5,449 bases of DNA from Acidobacteriaceae bacterium (lineage in GTDB: Bacteria > Acidobacteriota > Terriglobia > Terriglobales > Acidobacteriaceae). The stretch covers positions 1 through 5,449 of the forward strand of contig JASHUH010000338.1 in the NCBI GenBank assembly GCA_030040115.1. The letters run 5' to 3'. Under the pieces are notes generated by a model. The model was not told the DNA's origin. It saw only the letters and a program-made list of their open reading frames with translations, and ran no database searches. The translations under genes were made by a program, and so were the position numbers. Positions within the stretch are counted from its first letter, which is position 1, and every line of letters starts with the position of its first letter. This document shows positions 1 to 5,449 of the stretch, one piece after another.

Positions 1-771
1 GTCGACTTGCTGGGCAGCGCAAGGTTAAGTGTCGCCGTCTACGGCAGCGGCGGCTTCACCACCTACACTCACGAGCAACTTGCCAACCAACTATCGGGGT
101 GGGTGGCGGAAGGGATTCACAGCGTCAAGATGAAAATTGGCGCTCAACCAGACGCGGATCTGGATCGTGTCCGCGTGGCTCGCGATGCGATTGGGTCCGC
201 CGGTGAACTATTCGTGGATGCCAATGGCGCCTTTAGCGCGCAACAGGCGATCTGGTTTGCGCAGCATTTTGTCGATTTCAACGTCTCCTGGTTCGAGGAG
301 CCAGTGAGCTCCGACCGCCTCGCCGAGATGCGGCGGGTTCGCGATCACGCTCCAGCCGGCATGGACATTGCAGCCGGTGAATATGGCTATGACAGCTTTT
401 ACTTCCGCCACATGCTTGAGGCCCGCGCCGTCGACGTTCTGCAGCTCGACGCCACCCGCTGCAAGGGTTTCACCGGTTTTCTCCAAGGAGCTGCCATTGC
501 TGCGAGCTTCGGGTGTCCCATCTCAGCCCATTGCGCCTCTTCGCTCCACATGCACGCAGGTTGCGCGGTGCCCGGTTTTCGTCACATCGAATATTTCCAT
601 GATCATGCGCGCATCGAGAAGATGCTTTTCGATGGTTTTATTGCTCCTGCCGGTGGGCAGTTAACTCCGGACAGGTCCCGCCCTGGATTAGGCATGGCTT
701 TCAAGCAAAAGGACGCGGAGCGGTTTGCAATTAAGGAAATGCAATTTCGCAGCGTTTCCGGTGAGGATTGA
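1..771 (+). CDS. Enolase-superfamily enzyme, mandelate racemase/sugar-acid dehydratase type (5' end missing)
   Basis: The reading frame is open from base 1 and ends at TGA 769-771, so the gene starts upstream. About 256 residues are present; the family is usually 360-400, so the N-terminal capping domain and first barrel strand are missing. Counting from codon 1, the barrel chemistry is visible: KMK at 43-45 (KxK, with Lys45 as the general base), metal ligands Asp73 (VDANG), Glu99/100 (FEEP) and Glu127 (AAGEYG), then Asp150 (LQLDAT) and His177 (SAHC), matching the His-Asp dyad of the mandelate racemase subgroup. Such enzymes abstract the proton alpha to a carboxylate with Mg2+ and either racemise or dehydrate hydroxy or sugar acids in the cytoplasm. 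The tail (HIEYFHDHARIE, LFDG, RPGLGM) is typical of the superfamily. The substrate cannot be read from sequence. The same-strand sugar-acid-dehydrogenase-like genes downstream make an aldonate dehydratase plausible (inference). Family call is firm; function is not. Confidence 0.9.
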   Translation, partial: VDLLGSARLSVAVYGSGGFTTYTHEQLANQLSGWVAEGIHSVKMKIGAQPDADLDRVRVARDAIGSAGELFVDANGAFSAQQAIWFAQHFVDFNVSWFEEPVSSDRLAEMRRVRDHAPAGMDIAAGEYGYDSFYFRHMLEARAVDVLQLDATRCKGFTGFLQGAAIAASFGCPISAHCASSLHMHAGCAVPGFRHIEYFHDHARIEKMLFDGFIAPAGGQLTPDRSRPGLGMAFKQKDAERFAIKEMQFRSVSGED

Positions 772-812
772 GAAATCCGGTGGCGGCTAGACAATGGCCG
801 TTGCCCGGAACC

Positions 813-818
813 AAGGAG
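813..818 (+). promoter_or_regulatory. Shine-Dalgarno site favouring the GTG 824 start
   Basis: AAGGAG lies 5 bases before GTG 824. The in-frame ATG at 794 has no comparable purine-rich site before it, so the GTG is the better start for the membrane-protein gene. Confidence 0.6.
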
Positions 819-823
819 AAGTC

Positions 824-1792
824 GTGAGCTTTGTTCTAACCACCGCACTCGAGCGTGGTGCCAAACGCAATCTGCCGGCGCCCTTGGCTGCGGTCGCGAC
901 TTCGATCCTTGAGCACCTGCGCGAAGGGTGCTTTCAACGCAGCCTGTGTTTCGTGGTTGCGACGACCAGCGTCGCCAGCGGCCTCGAAGTAGGCTATGAA
1001 CATTACAAAGGCAGTTACAGCAACCCGATCATGTATACGCCGGTTGCTTTGAGCGGCGCGCTTGCAGGATCGGGCCTGCTGGGAGTGTTCAGCGGCTGGG
1101 GGGCGCGCACCATCCTGCGATGGGTCAGTGTCGCCACCTTGGCGGATGGAATCGTCGGATTCGGTTTTCATGTCCGTGGAGTGGCGCGTAAACCCGGCGG
1201 ATGGAGCCTTCCGATCACTAACATCGTCATGGGTCCGCCGATTTTTGCGCCCCTTCTCTTTGGAACCAGCGCTTATCTCGGCTTGATGGCGTCGTATCTT
1301 CGCCGCGAAGAAGAACTGCCTCGCCTGGGCAGACGCATCCGGGAAATTGCCGGAGAACTCGCCCCCGGCTACTCTGATTGGCGCACCGATCTCCGCTATG
1401 GAAGATTTCAAAAGCACCTCGCCAAGGTCACCGTGCTATGGGCCTTCTTCAGCGGATTTGAAGCGCTCTATTCCCACTACAAAACCAATTTTCGCTACAA
1501 GGTGCAATGGACTCCCGTTCTACTGGCGCCGCTGCTGATGGCTTCGGCTGCCGGCGCCACCAAAAGCCCTCGTCTCGCGAACACCGCTCTTCCCCTCGCG
1601 TCCACCCTCGCGCTCATCGATGGCGCCATCGGCTTTTATTTCCACGCTCGCGGAATTGTGCGACGGCCTGGCGGCGTGAAGAAGCCGCTCTACAACATCC
1701 TCTATGGCCCGCCCATCTTTGCCCCGTTACTATTTGCCGCCTGCGGATTCTTGGGTCTGATGGCCAGCCTGCTTCGCCGGGAGCGCAAATGA
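824..1792 (+). CDS. Multi-pass membrane protein of two tandem four-helix units, unknown function
   Basis: I do not recognise a named family. The preferred start is GTG 824 (322 residues) because AAGGAG sits 5 bases before it; ATG 794 would add 10 residues. About eight hydrophobic segments can be drawn, roughly residues 40-56, 71-90, 99-118, 138-157, 198-216, 229-245, 254-275 and 296-315. Residues 40-161 and 198-319 are two copies of one unit, offset by exactly 158 residues with no gap: GLEVGYEHYK/GFEALYSHYK, YTPV/WTPV, FHVRGVARKPGG/FHARGIVRRPGG, GPPIFAPLLF in both, and GLMASYLRRE/GLMASLLRRE. A charged linker of about 35 residues joins them. Each unit keeps a Glu (55/213) and two His (60/218 and 116/274). 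Arg-rich segments after the fourth helix of each unit suggest cytoplasmic ends, which places all four His near the outer face. It overlaps the next gene by ATGA, pointing to a shared complex. Membrane anchor or electron acceptor for the dehydrogenase is an inference. Confidence 0.85.
   Translation: MSFVLTTALERGAKRNLPAPLAAVATSILEHLREGCFQRSLCFVVATTSVASGLEVGYEHYKGSYSNPIMYTPVALSGALAGSGLLGVFSGWGARTILRWVSVATLADGIVGFGFHVRGVARKPGGWSLPITNIVMGPPIFAPLLFGTSAYLGLMASYLRREEELPRLGRRIREIAGELAPGYSDWRTDLRYGRFQKHLAKVTVLWAFFSGFEALYSHYKTNFRYKVQWTPVLLAPLLMASAAGATKSPRLANTALPLASTLALIDGAIGFYFHARGIVRRPGGVKKPLYNILYGPPIFAPLLFAACGFLGLMASLLRRERK
941..1780 (+). repeat. Internal duplication within the membrane protein (two units, 474-base offset)
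   Basis: Bases 941-1306 and 1415-1780 encode two homologous four-helix units separated by a linker. The matched blocks all keep the same 158-codon offset, so the duplication has had no net insertion or deletion between copies. The nucleotide sequences have diverged at many codon positions, so the duplication is old and not a recent assembly or recombination artefact. Confidence 0.85.
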
Positions 1793-2541
1793 GCCGCAAA
1801 TCGTTTCCATTTCGCTCCACGGGCGGCGAACTGCGCGATCTTGATCAGCCTGGCTATTACCCGGGCTACAGCACCCTAGCGCAACAAAAAAGCTGGGACG
1901 ACGCCACACGCAAGGCCGTCACCGAACGCGTAGAGAAGACGCCCCCCATCCGCTTCTTTTCAGAAGAAGAAGCAGCGCTGCTCGGCGCCGTGATCGATCG
2001 TGTGATGCCGCAGGACGATCGCTCCGAGGCGCGGACCATTCCGGTTCTCCTGGTCATCGACGAGCGGCTATTCAAGAACGCGCTCAACGGCTTTCGCTAT
2101 GAAAACATGCCTCCTGACCAGGAAGCCTACCGGATTGGAATCAAAGCCATCGACGAGATGGCGCGATCTCGTTTCAAGCAACATTTTGTGGATCTCACCG
2201 TGCATCGCCAGGAACTGATCCTAAAGTCGCTGCATGACGGGAATCCGGATCCGGAAAATGCAATCTGGCGCCGCATGCCGGTGCATCGCTTTTGGGCTTT
2301 GTTGATGGAAGACTGCGTCACCGCGTATTACGCGCATCCGTGGGCATGGGACGAAATCGGTTTTGGGGGGCCTGCTTATCCGCGCGGATACATGCGGCTT
2401 GAAAATGGCTTGCCTGAACCATGGGAGAAACCCGAACAGCGCTACGACTGGAACGCGCCCGTGGATTCAGTTTCAGTACTCGATAAAGAGGGCGCTCCTC
2501 CAGAGCACGGCTCGCTCCATGGGCACGGAGGAAGTCACTGA
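1789..2541 (+). CDS. Gluconate 2-dehydrogenase subunit 3 family protein (small/gamma-type subunit)
   Basis: The start is ATG 1789, overlapping the previous stop as ATGA, with GGGAG at 1779-1783 five bases upstream; this gives 250 residues. Family features include FFSEEEAALLGAVIDRVMPQD near residues 56-76, a helical middle, and PWAWDEIGFGGPAYPRGY at 184-201, the signature block of the gluconate 2-dehydrogenase subunit 3 family. In characterised enzymes this subunit partners a GMC flavoprotein subunit, helps it mature, and carries the Tat signal that exports the pair. Here residues 1-55 are polar (RSTGGELRDLDQPGYY and onward) with no twin-arginine plus hydrophobic stretch, so export is not supported and the N-terminal extension is unexplained. 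The C-terminus is His-rich (EHGSLHGHGGSH, four His in the last twelve residues). The stop overlaps the next start as TGATG, which fits stoichiometric synthesis with the GMC subunit. The substrate is unknown. Confidence 0.88.
   Translation: MSRKSFPFRSTGGELRDLDQPGYYPGYSTLAQQKSWDDATRKAVTERVEKTPPIRFFSEEEAALLGAVIDRVMPQDDRSEARTIPVLLVIDERLFKNALNGFRYENMPPDQEAYRIGIKAIDEMARSRFKQHFVDLTVHRQELILKSLHDGNPDPENAIWRRMPVHRFWALLMEDCVTAYYAHPWAWDEIGFGGPAYPRGYMRLENGLPEPWEKPEQRYDWNAPVDSVSVLDKEGAPPEHGSLHGHGGSH
2527..2534 (+). promoter_or_regulatory. Strong Shine-Dalgarno site for the GMC gene, inside the preceding gene
   Basis: GGAGGAAG is 6 bases before ATG 2541 and lies in the last codons of the small-subunit gene. 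It decides for ATG 2541 over the in-frame ATGs at 2562 and 2583. Confidence 0.7.
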
Positions 2542-4235
2542 TGCCGCATCGCCTCGGCCCGATGCAGACGCTCCCCTCGCCCATGCGGCGATTTGCGGAA
2601 AATGAAACCGTCGACTATTGCATTGTCGGTGTGGGCAGCGCAGGTGGTGTTTTAATCCAGCGGCTGGCTCGCGCAGGGTTTCGTGTCGTCGCGTTGGAAG
2701 CCGGCCCCTTCTGGGACACCGAGAAAGATTGGGTCAGCGATGAGAAGAGCTCCCATGAGCTTTATTGGAACGATCTGCGCATTACTGGCGGAACGCATCC
2801 GCTGGCGCTGGGCTCCAACAACAGCGGCAAAGGCGTCGGCGGAGGTTCCGTTCACTGGGCCGCGTTCGCTCCGCGTTTTCATCCCTCCGACTTTCGTGTG
2901 TACACCGAAGATGGCGTGGGCGCCGATTGGCCCATTTCCTACTGGGATCTGAAACCCTACTATGAATTGCTGGAGCGCGAAATCCCCATTGCCGGCCCGG
3001 CATGGTTTCCCTGGGGCGATCCGCATGGGCATCCCTATGGACCTCACCCTTTAGGCGGTGTAGGCGATGTGCTGGTGCGCGGATGCACAAGGCTCGGCAT
3101 TCGCTCCGTCGCCGGCGGTCCCGTCGCCATCCTCTCGGCCTCGCATGGAGACCGTCCTCATTGCATCTATCGTGGGTTCTGCCTGCAGGGCTGTAAGGTC
3201 GGCGCCAAAGCGAGCACGTTGATTACGCACGTGCCCGACGCCATCACCCATGGAGCGGAAATCCGCGCGCATTCCATGGCGTCACGCATCAGCTTGTGCG
3301 ATGACGGCCGGGTTGACGGTGTCGTGTACATCGACCGCGAGGGCAACGAGCGTTTCCAAAAAAGCCGCGCCATCATTGTAGCGGGTTACGCCATTGAGAC
3401 TCCCCGATTGCTTCTCAACTCCGCCTGCCCCGGTCACCGGCACGGACTCGCGAATTCCAGCGGAACCGTGGGCAAATATCTGATGGCGCAGGCTGGCAAT
3501 GTGGTGGCGGGACGATTCGATCAATTGATTCGTCTCTATAAAGCGCCGCCGGCGCACGCGCTCTCTGAAGAGTTTTACGAGACCGACAAGCGGCGTGGCT
3601 TTGCCCGCGGATTTGCCGTTCAGACGGTGGGCCCGCTTCCTGTGGCCTTCGCCAAGCAGATGATCGCCGCCATGGGCGCATGGGGGTGGGGCTTGCGCAG
3701 CGTGATGATGGACTATAACCACTGGGCGACCATCGGAGTGCTCGGAGAGATCCTCCCCTGGGAAGATAACCGGGTCGAACTGGCGGAAGAGAAGGATCAA
3801 TACGGTTTGCGCGTCGCCAAAGTCACCTTCAACCTGCATAACAATGACAAAAAACTGATTGAGTTTGGGAAAAAAAAGGTCATGGAGATCATGTGGGCCG
3901 CCGGCGCGAAGCAGGTGGTGCAGGAATCCCGGTTTGCGCACCTGGTCGGCGCTGCGCGCATGGGAAACGACCCTGCCACGTCAGTTGTCGACAAGTTCGG
4001 CCGAAGCCACGACATTCCCAATCTATTCATCTGCGACGGCAGCACTCTGCCCACACAAGGCTCTGCAAATCCGGGCCTGACCATCCAGGCGCTCGCAGCC
4101 CGAACGGCAGACTATCTGATCAAGCACGGCGATGCGATTTTCTTTTCCAATCATCGCGATCTTGCCGAACCGGGAATTCGTTACGATCTTAGTCCGCCTT
4201 ACACCCGGTTCAAAGGCATTCCAAGAATCGCCTAG
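2541..4235 (+). CDS. GMC-family FAD oxidoreductase with predicted [3Fe-4S] site (catalytic alpha-type subunit)
   Basis: This 564-residue protein starts at ATG 2541 behind GGAGGAAG. The FAD-binding Rossmann motif is GVGSAGG at 30-36, ending the second strand at Glu53 (ALEAG). A second FAD contact region, GVGGGSVHW, is at 98-106. Cys208, Cys214 and Cys218 form CX5CX3C (CIYRGFCLQGC), the spacing of the [3Fe-4S] ligands in bacterial FAD-dependent glucose dehydrogenase and related membrane dehydrogenases, which implies electron exit by a cluster rather than to O2. The C-terminal GMC domain supplies the probable catalytic His467 (AHLVGAARMG) and Asn510 (SANPGLTIQALAAR), with the late FAD-contact motif FICDGS between them. 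The likely reaction is oxidation of an alcohol or hemiacetal of a sugar, sugar acid or polyol. The residues before the FAD motif are short and not hydrophobic, so there is no export signal of its own. The gene immediately upstream encodes the matching small subunit. No cytochrome c subunit follows in the window. Confidence 0.92.
   Translation: MPHRLGPMQTLPSPMRRFAENETVDYCIVGVGSAGGVLIQRLARAGFRVVALEAGPFWDTEKDWVSDEKSSHELYWNDLRITGGTHPLALGSNNSGKGVGGGSVHWAAFAPRFHPSDFRVYTEDGVGADWPISYWDLKPYYELLEREIPIAGPAWFPWGDPHGHPYGPHPLGGVGDVLVRGCTRLGIRSVAGGPVAILSASHGDRPHCIYRGFCLQGCKVGAKASTLITHVPDAITHGAEIRAHSMASRISLCDDGRVDGVVYIDREGNERFQKSRAIIVAGYAIETPRLLLNSACPGHRHGLANSSGTVGKYLMAQAGNVVAGRFDQLIRLYKAPPAHALSEEFYETDKRRGFARGFAVQTVGPLPVAFAKQMIAAMGAWGWGLRSVMMDYNHWATIGVLGEILPWEDNRVELAEEKDQYGLRVAKVTFNLHNNDKKLIEFGKKKVMEIMWAAGAKQVVQESRFAHLVGAARMGNDPATSVVDKFGRSHDIPNLFICDGSTLPTQGSANPGLTIQALAARTADYLIKHGDAIFFSNHRDLAEPGIRYDLSPPYTRFKGIPRIA
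3162..3194 (+). other. CX5CX3C iron-sulfur motif within the GMC subunit
   Basis: Codons 208, 214 and 218 (TGC, TGC, TGT) encode the three cysteines. From family knowledge, this spacing ligates a [3Fe-4S] cluster in three-subunit bacterial FAD dehydrogenases. GMC oxidases and choline dehydrogenases lack it. Cluster identity is inferred from spacing only. Confidence 0.7.
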
Positions 4236-4265
4236 CGCCAACGACCAACTAAGAGGTATCAACGG

Positions 4266-4337
4266 ATGAGCGCCCGAGGTTTCGCTTTTGAGGACTGGGA
4301 AACGGAATGCCAAAGTACGAACGGCTCGGCGCGGTGA
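4266..4337 (+). CDS. Possible 23-residue small ORF in the gap after the GMC gene
   Basis: ATG 4266 is preceded by AAGAGG at 4251-4256 (9-base spacing) and reads to TGA 4335-4337. The peptide begins MSARGFAFEDWETECQ and resembles nothing I recognise. It overlaps the small ORF at 4307 in another frame, so at most one is likely to matter. The good ribosome site is the only support; it could equally be a leader or the remnant of a lost gene. Confidence 0.15.
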   Translation: MSARGFAFEDWETECQSTNGSAR

Positions 4338-4396
4338 AACTCAACCCCATCACCCCTGTGCAAGCCCATCGCATCTCAATGGTTTGGGGTCATTGA
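4307..4396 (+). CDS. Possible 29-residue small ORF coupled to the DUF1275 gene
   Basis: ATG 4307 reads MPKYERLGAVKLNPITPVQA and onward to TGA 4394-4396. The stop overlaps the DUF1275 start as TGATG, the same arrangement as at 2539-2543. No strong Shine-Dalgarno site precedes it. The DUF1275 start itself has only a weak GGGG (4386-4389), so translational coupling from this ORF could help start that gene. No homology is recognised and chance is a real alternative. Confidence 0.25.
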   Translation: MPKYERLGAVKLNPITPVQAHRISMVWGH

Positions 4397-5112
4397 TGCG
4401 CCGCTCCGAACGCGACGTGCTGCTGCTTCTGCTCGCCGTGGCCGCGGGTTCAGCCGACGGCTGGAGCTATTTCGGGCTCGGCCACGCCTTTGTCGCTAAC
4501 ATGACCGGCAATACGGTCCTTTTGGGGGTCGCCGTGTTCCTTCAGGGCGACCTGCTTCATCCCGGCATTTCCCTCATCGGCTATGTAGCGGGCGCAGCGC
4601 TCGCGGCCTTCCTTACGCGCCAAGTTCGCGAGGGCAGCGGTTGGCCGCGCGCCGTTTCCAACACGCTGGCGCTGGAGTCCGTTCTTCTGATAGTGGCGGC
4701 GATTGCATGGGTACATGTCGGCCGCCATACTGCTCGACCCGGTTCCACACCGGGGCTCAACGTTCTCCTCGGATGCGTGGCTCTGGCCATCGGCATCCAG
4801 AGCGGAGCCATGCTCCAACTTCAAATTCCCGGCATTGTGACAACCTACATCACGGGCACCTGGACTAACCTGACGAGCGGCCTCACCCGCTTTTTCACGC
4901 GACAACAGCGCAGGCCGCGCCGCGAGAAGATCGAATACGAGGAACGGCTGATTATGCAGGGCGGCGTCCTTTGCGCCTACCTGCTTGCAGCCGTGACCAC
5001 CGGTTTGCTCTTCCGCTATTCCCGGCTCGCCGTCGGGATTTTGCCCGCAACTTCGGCTTTATTGGTTACTCTCTACGGCCTAACGCACAGCACCGCTGCA
5101 GCGGTGCATTGA
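4396..5112 (+). CDS. DUF1275 (YoaK-type) multi-pass membrane protein
   Basis: Taking ATG 4396 gives 238 residues, normal for DUF1275; the frame stays open back to TTG 4288 but that upstream part is polar and unlike the family. Hydrophobic segments lie near 8-25, 37-50, 58-74, 92-108, 121-141, 188-205 and 210-229. The family signature is present twice in weak internal repeat: AAGSADGWSYF followed by FVANMTGNTVLLG at 32-44, and QSGAMLQL followed by VTTYITGTWTNL at 148-159. A basic loop (about 165-184) with several Arg is probably cytoplasmic. The family is widespread and usually labelled as a predicted transporter of unknown substrate; I cannot assign one. It is 160 bases from the GMC gene on the same strand, so cotranscription is possible but less certain than for the overlapping genes upstream. 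Confidence 0.9.
   Translation: MRRSERDVLLLLLAVAAGSADGWSYFGLGHAFVANMTGNTVLLGVAVFLQGDLLHPGISLIGYVAGAALAAFLTRQVREGSGWPRAVSNTLALESVLLIVAAIAWVHVGRHTARPGSTPGLNVLLGCVALAIGIQSGAMLQLQIPGIVTTYITGTWTNLTSGLTRFFTRQQRRPRREKIEYEERLIMQGGVLCAYLLAAVTTGLLFRYSRLAVGILPATSALLVTLYGLTHSTAAAVH
5090..5107. repeat. Perfect 18-base palindrome at the end of the DUF1275 gene, possible bidirectional hairpin
   Basis: GCACCGCTGCAGCGGTGC equals its own reverse complement. As RNA it can form a 7-bp GC-rich stem with a TGCA loop. It sits in the last codons of the DUF1275 gene, ending two bases before the stop codon, and lies 46 bases past the stop of the converging SdhB gene. Neither side has a T-run, so it is not a standard Rho-independent terminator, but it could end or protect transcripts from both directions. 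Confidence 0.5.
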
Positions 5113-5152
5113 AACGTGGGGTCCCGGGATCTATGTGAAGAAGAACTGCACC

Positions 5153-5449
5153 CTATCCCCGCAGCCAATCCTTGATCTTCTGCCCGATTACATCGCGATT
5201 GATATCTGAGATCGCATTTGTCAAGGGAATCAGCTTGGGGCAGGCTTTCACGCAATTCTGCGCGTAGCTGCATTCTTGGATGCCCCCGTCGCCGGCCATC
5301 GCGCGCAGACGGTCTTCCTTGAACACCTTCCCCGTCGGATGATTATTGAACAGCTTTACCTGCGCGATGGTGGCTGCGCCCACAAACCCCGTCGCCTCGT
5401 TGAATTGCGGACAAACCTCCATGCAGCACGTGCATGAAATGCAATTCGA
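5153..5449 (-). CDS. sdhB: Succinate dehydrogenase/fumarate reductase iron-sulfur subunit, C-terminal part (5' end beyond window)
   Basis: Read on the minus strand, the frame is open from base 5449 to TAG at 5155-5153, giving 98 residues. The ATG at 5422 is internal, because cysteine ligands precede it. The first motif, CISCTCCMEVCP, has the pattern CX2CX2CX3CP; the second, CSYAQNCVKACP, is CX5CX3CP. In SdhB/FrdB these supply the [4Fe-4S] ligands (first three plus the last cysteine) and the [3Fe-4S] ligands (the fourth and next two). INRDVIGQKIKDWLRG closes the protein normally. The missing N-terminal part would hold the [2Fe-2S] ferredoxin domain. The subunit passes electrons from the flavoprotein to quinone at the cytoplasmic membrane in the TCA cycle. 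It converges on the DUF1275 gene with 40 bases between stops. SdhB rather than FrdB is chosen by default; the two are not separable from this fragment. Confidence 0.92.
   Translation of the reverse strand, partial: SNCISCTCCMEVCPQFNEATGFVGAATIAQVKLFNNHPTGKVFKEDRLRAMAGDGGIQECSYAQNCVKACPKLIPLTNAISDINRDVIGQKIKDWLRG

Noticed and set aside
1..6. Window begins exactly with GTCGAC.
   Set aside because: This is a SalI recognition site and probably reflects the cloning or fragment boundary rather than biology.
765..778. Small hairpin GGATT-GAGA-AATCC across the stop codon of the first gene.
   Set aside because: The stem is only 5 bp and no T-run follows, so it is too weak to call as a terminator; the short gap to the next gene favours continued transcription.
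794..823. ATG 794 as the start of the membrane-protein gene.
   Set aside because: It lacks a ribosome site, whereas GTG 824 has AAGGAG at 5-base spacing. The extra ten residues would not change the family reading.
1507..1788. Open frame upstream of the small-subunit gene, in the same frame, overlapping the membrane-protein gene.
   Set aside because: It is Arg/Ser/His-rich shadow translation of the membrane-protein gene; the ATGA overlap and GGGAG site support ATG 1789.
3870..3878. A run of eight A followed by G in the GMC gene forms an in-frame A AAA AAG slippery heptamer, and the -1 frame stays open for about 100 codons.
   Set aside because: The normal frame gives a complete GMC protein with His467 and Asn510 after this site, while the -1 product would lose them. 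No clear downstream stem was found. It is most likely an incidental Lys-Lys-Lys encoding.
3282..3941. Long open frame on the minus strand (219 codons) opposite the GMC gene.
   Set aside because: It lies entirely antisense to a well-supported gene in GC-rich DNA, has no recognisable domain, and shows the composition expected of a shadow frame.
4288..4395. Extended DUF1275 reading frame from TTG 4288.
   Set aside because: The added 36 residues are polar and basic, unlike the family N-terminus, and the ATG 4396 start gives the usual length.

Overview
The window holds four complete genes on the plus strand, one gene cut by the left edge (also plus) and one gene cut by the right edge (minus strand). 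Base composition is GC-rich throughout. The gene content (a gluconate-dehydrogenase-type small subunit plus a GMC flavoprotein, an enolase-superfamily sugar-acid enzyme, a DUF1275 membrane protein and an SdhB) suggests a free-living aerobic heterotroph. An acidobacterial (Acidobacteriota) origin is my best guess from general resemblance, but nothing here proves it. The window starts exactly on a SalI site (GTCGAC), so the left edge may be a cloning boundary.

Layout. Positions 1-771 are the C-terminal two-thirds of a mandelate-racemase-type enolase-superfamily enzyme. After 52 bases, 824-1792 encodes an unfamiliar membrane protein built from two gapless tandem copies of a four-helix unit. It overlaps by ATGA with 1789-2541, a gluconate 2-dehydrogenase subunit 3 family protein. 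That gene overlaps by TGATG with 2541-4235, a GMC-family FAD oxidoreductase carrying a CX5CX3C motif expected to bind a [3Fe-4S] cluster. A 160-base gap with two doubtful small ORFs precedes 4396-5112, a DUF1275/YoaK-family membrane protein. A perfect 18-base palindrome lies at the end of that gene. The minus-strand gene at 5153-5449 converges on it and is the C-terminal part of SdhB, the iron-sulfur subunit of succinate dehydrogenase/fumarate reductase.

How the genes may work together. Genes 824-4235 are overlapping and very probably one translationally coupled unit. The small and FAD subunits correspond to the gamma and alpha subunits of three-part membrane sugar/sugar-acid dehydrogenases (FAD-glucose, gluconate and sorbitol dehydrogenase types). 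The usual third gene, a multi-heme cytochrome c, is absent from the window. In its place is the duplicated eight-helix membrane protein, whose two units each keep two histidines predicted on the same membrane face. I infer, without proof, that this membrane protein anchors or accepts electrons from the dehydrogenase. Neither soluble subunit has a recognisable Tat or Sec signal, so the complex may face the cytoplasm, unlike the classical periplasmic enzymes. The upstream enolase-superfamily enzyme would fit a sugar-acid dehydratase or racemase role beside such a dehydrogenase. The DUF1275 and SdhB genes look unrelated to this unit.
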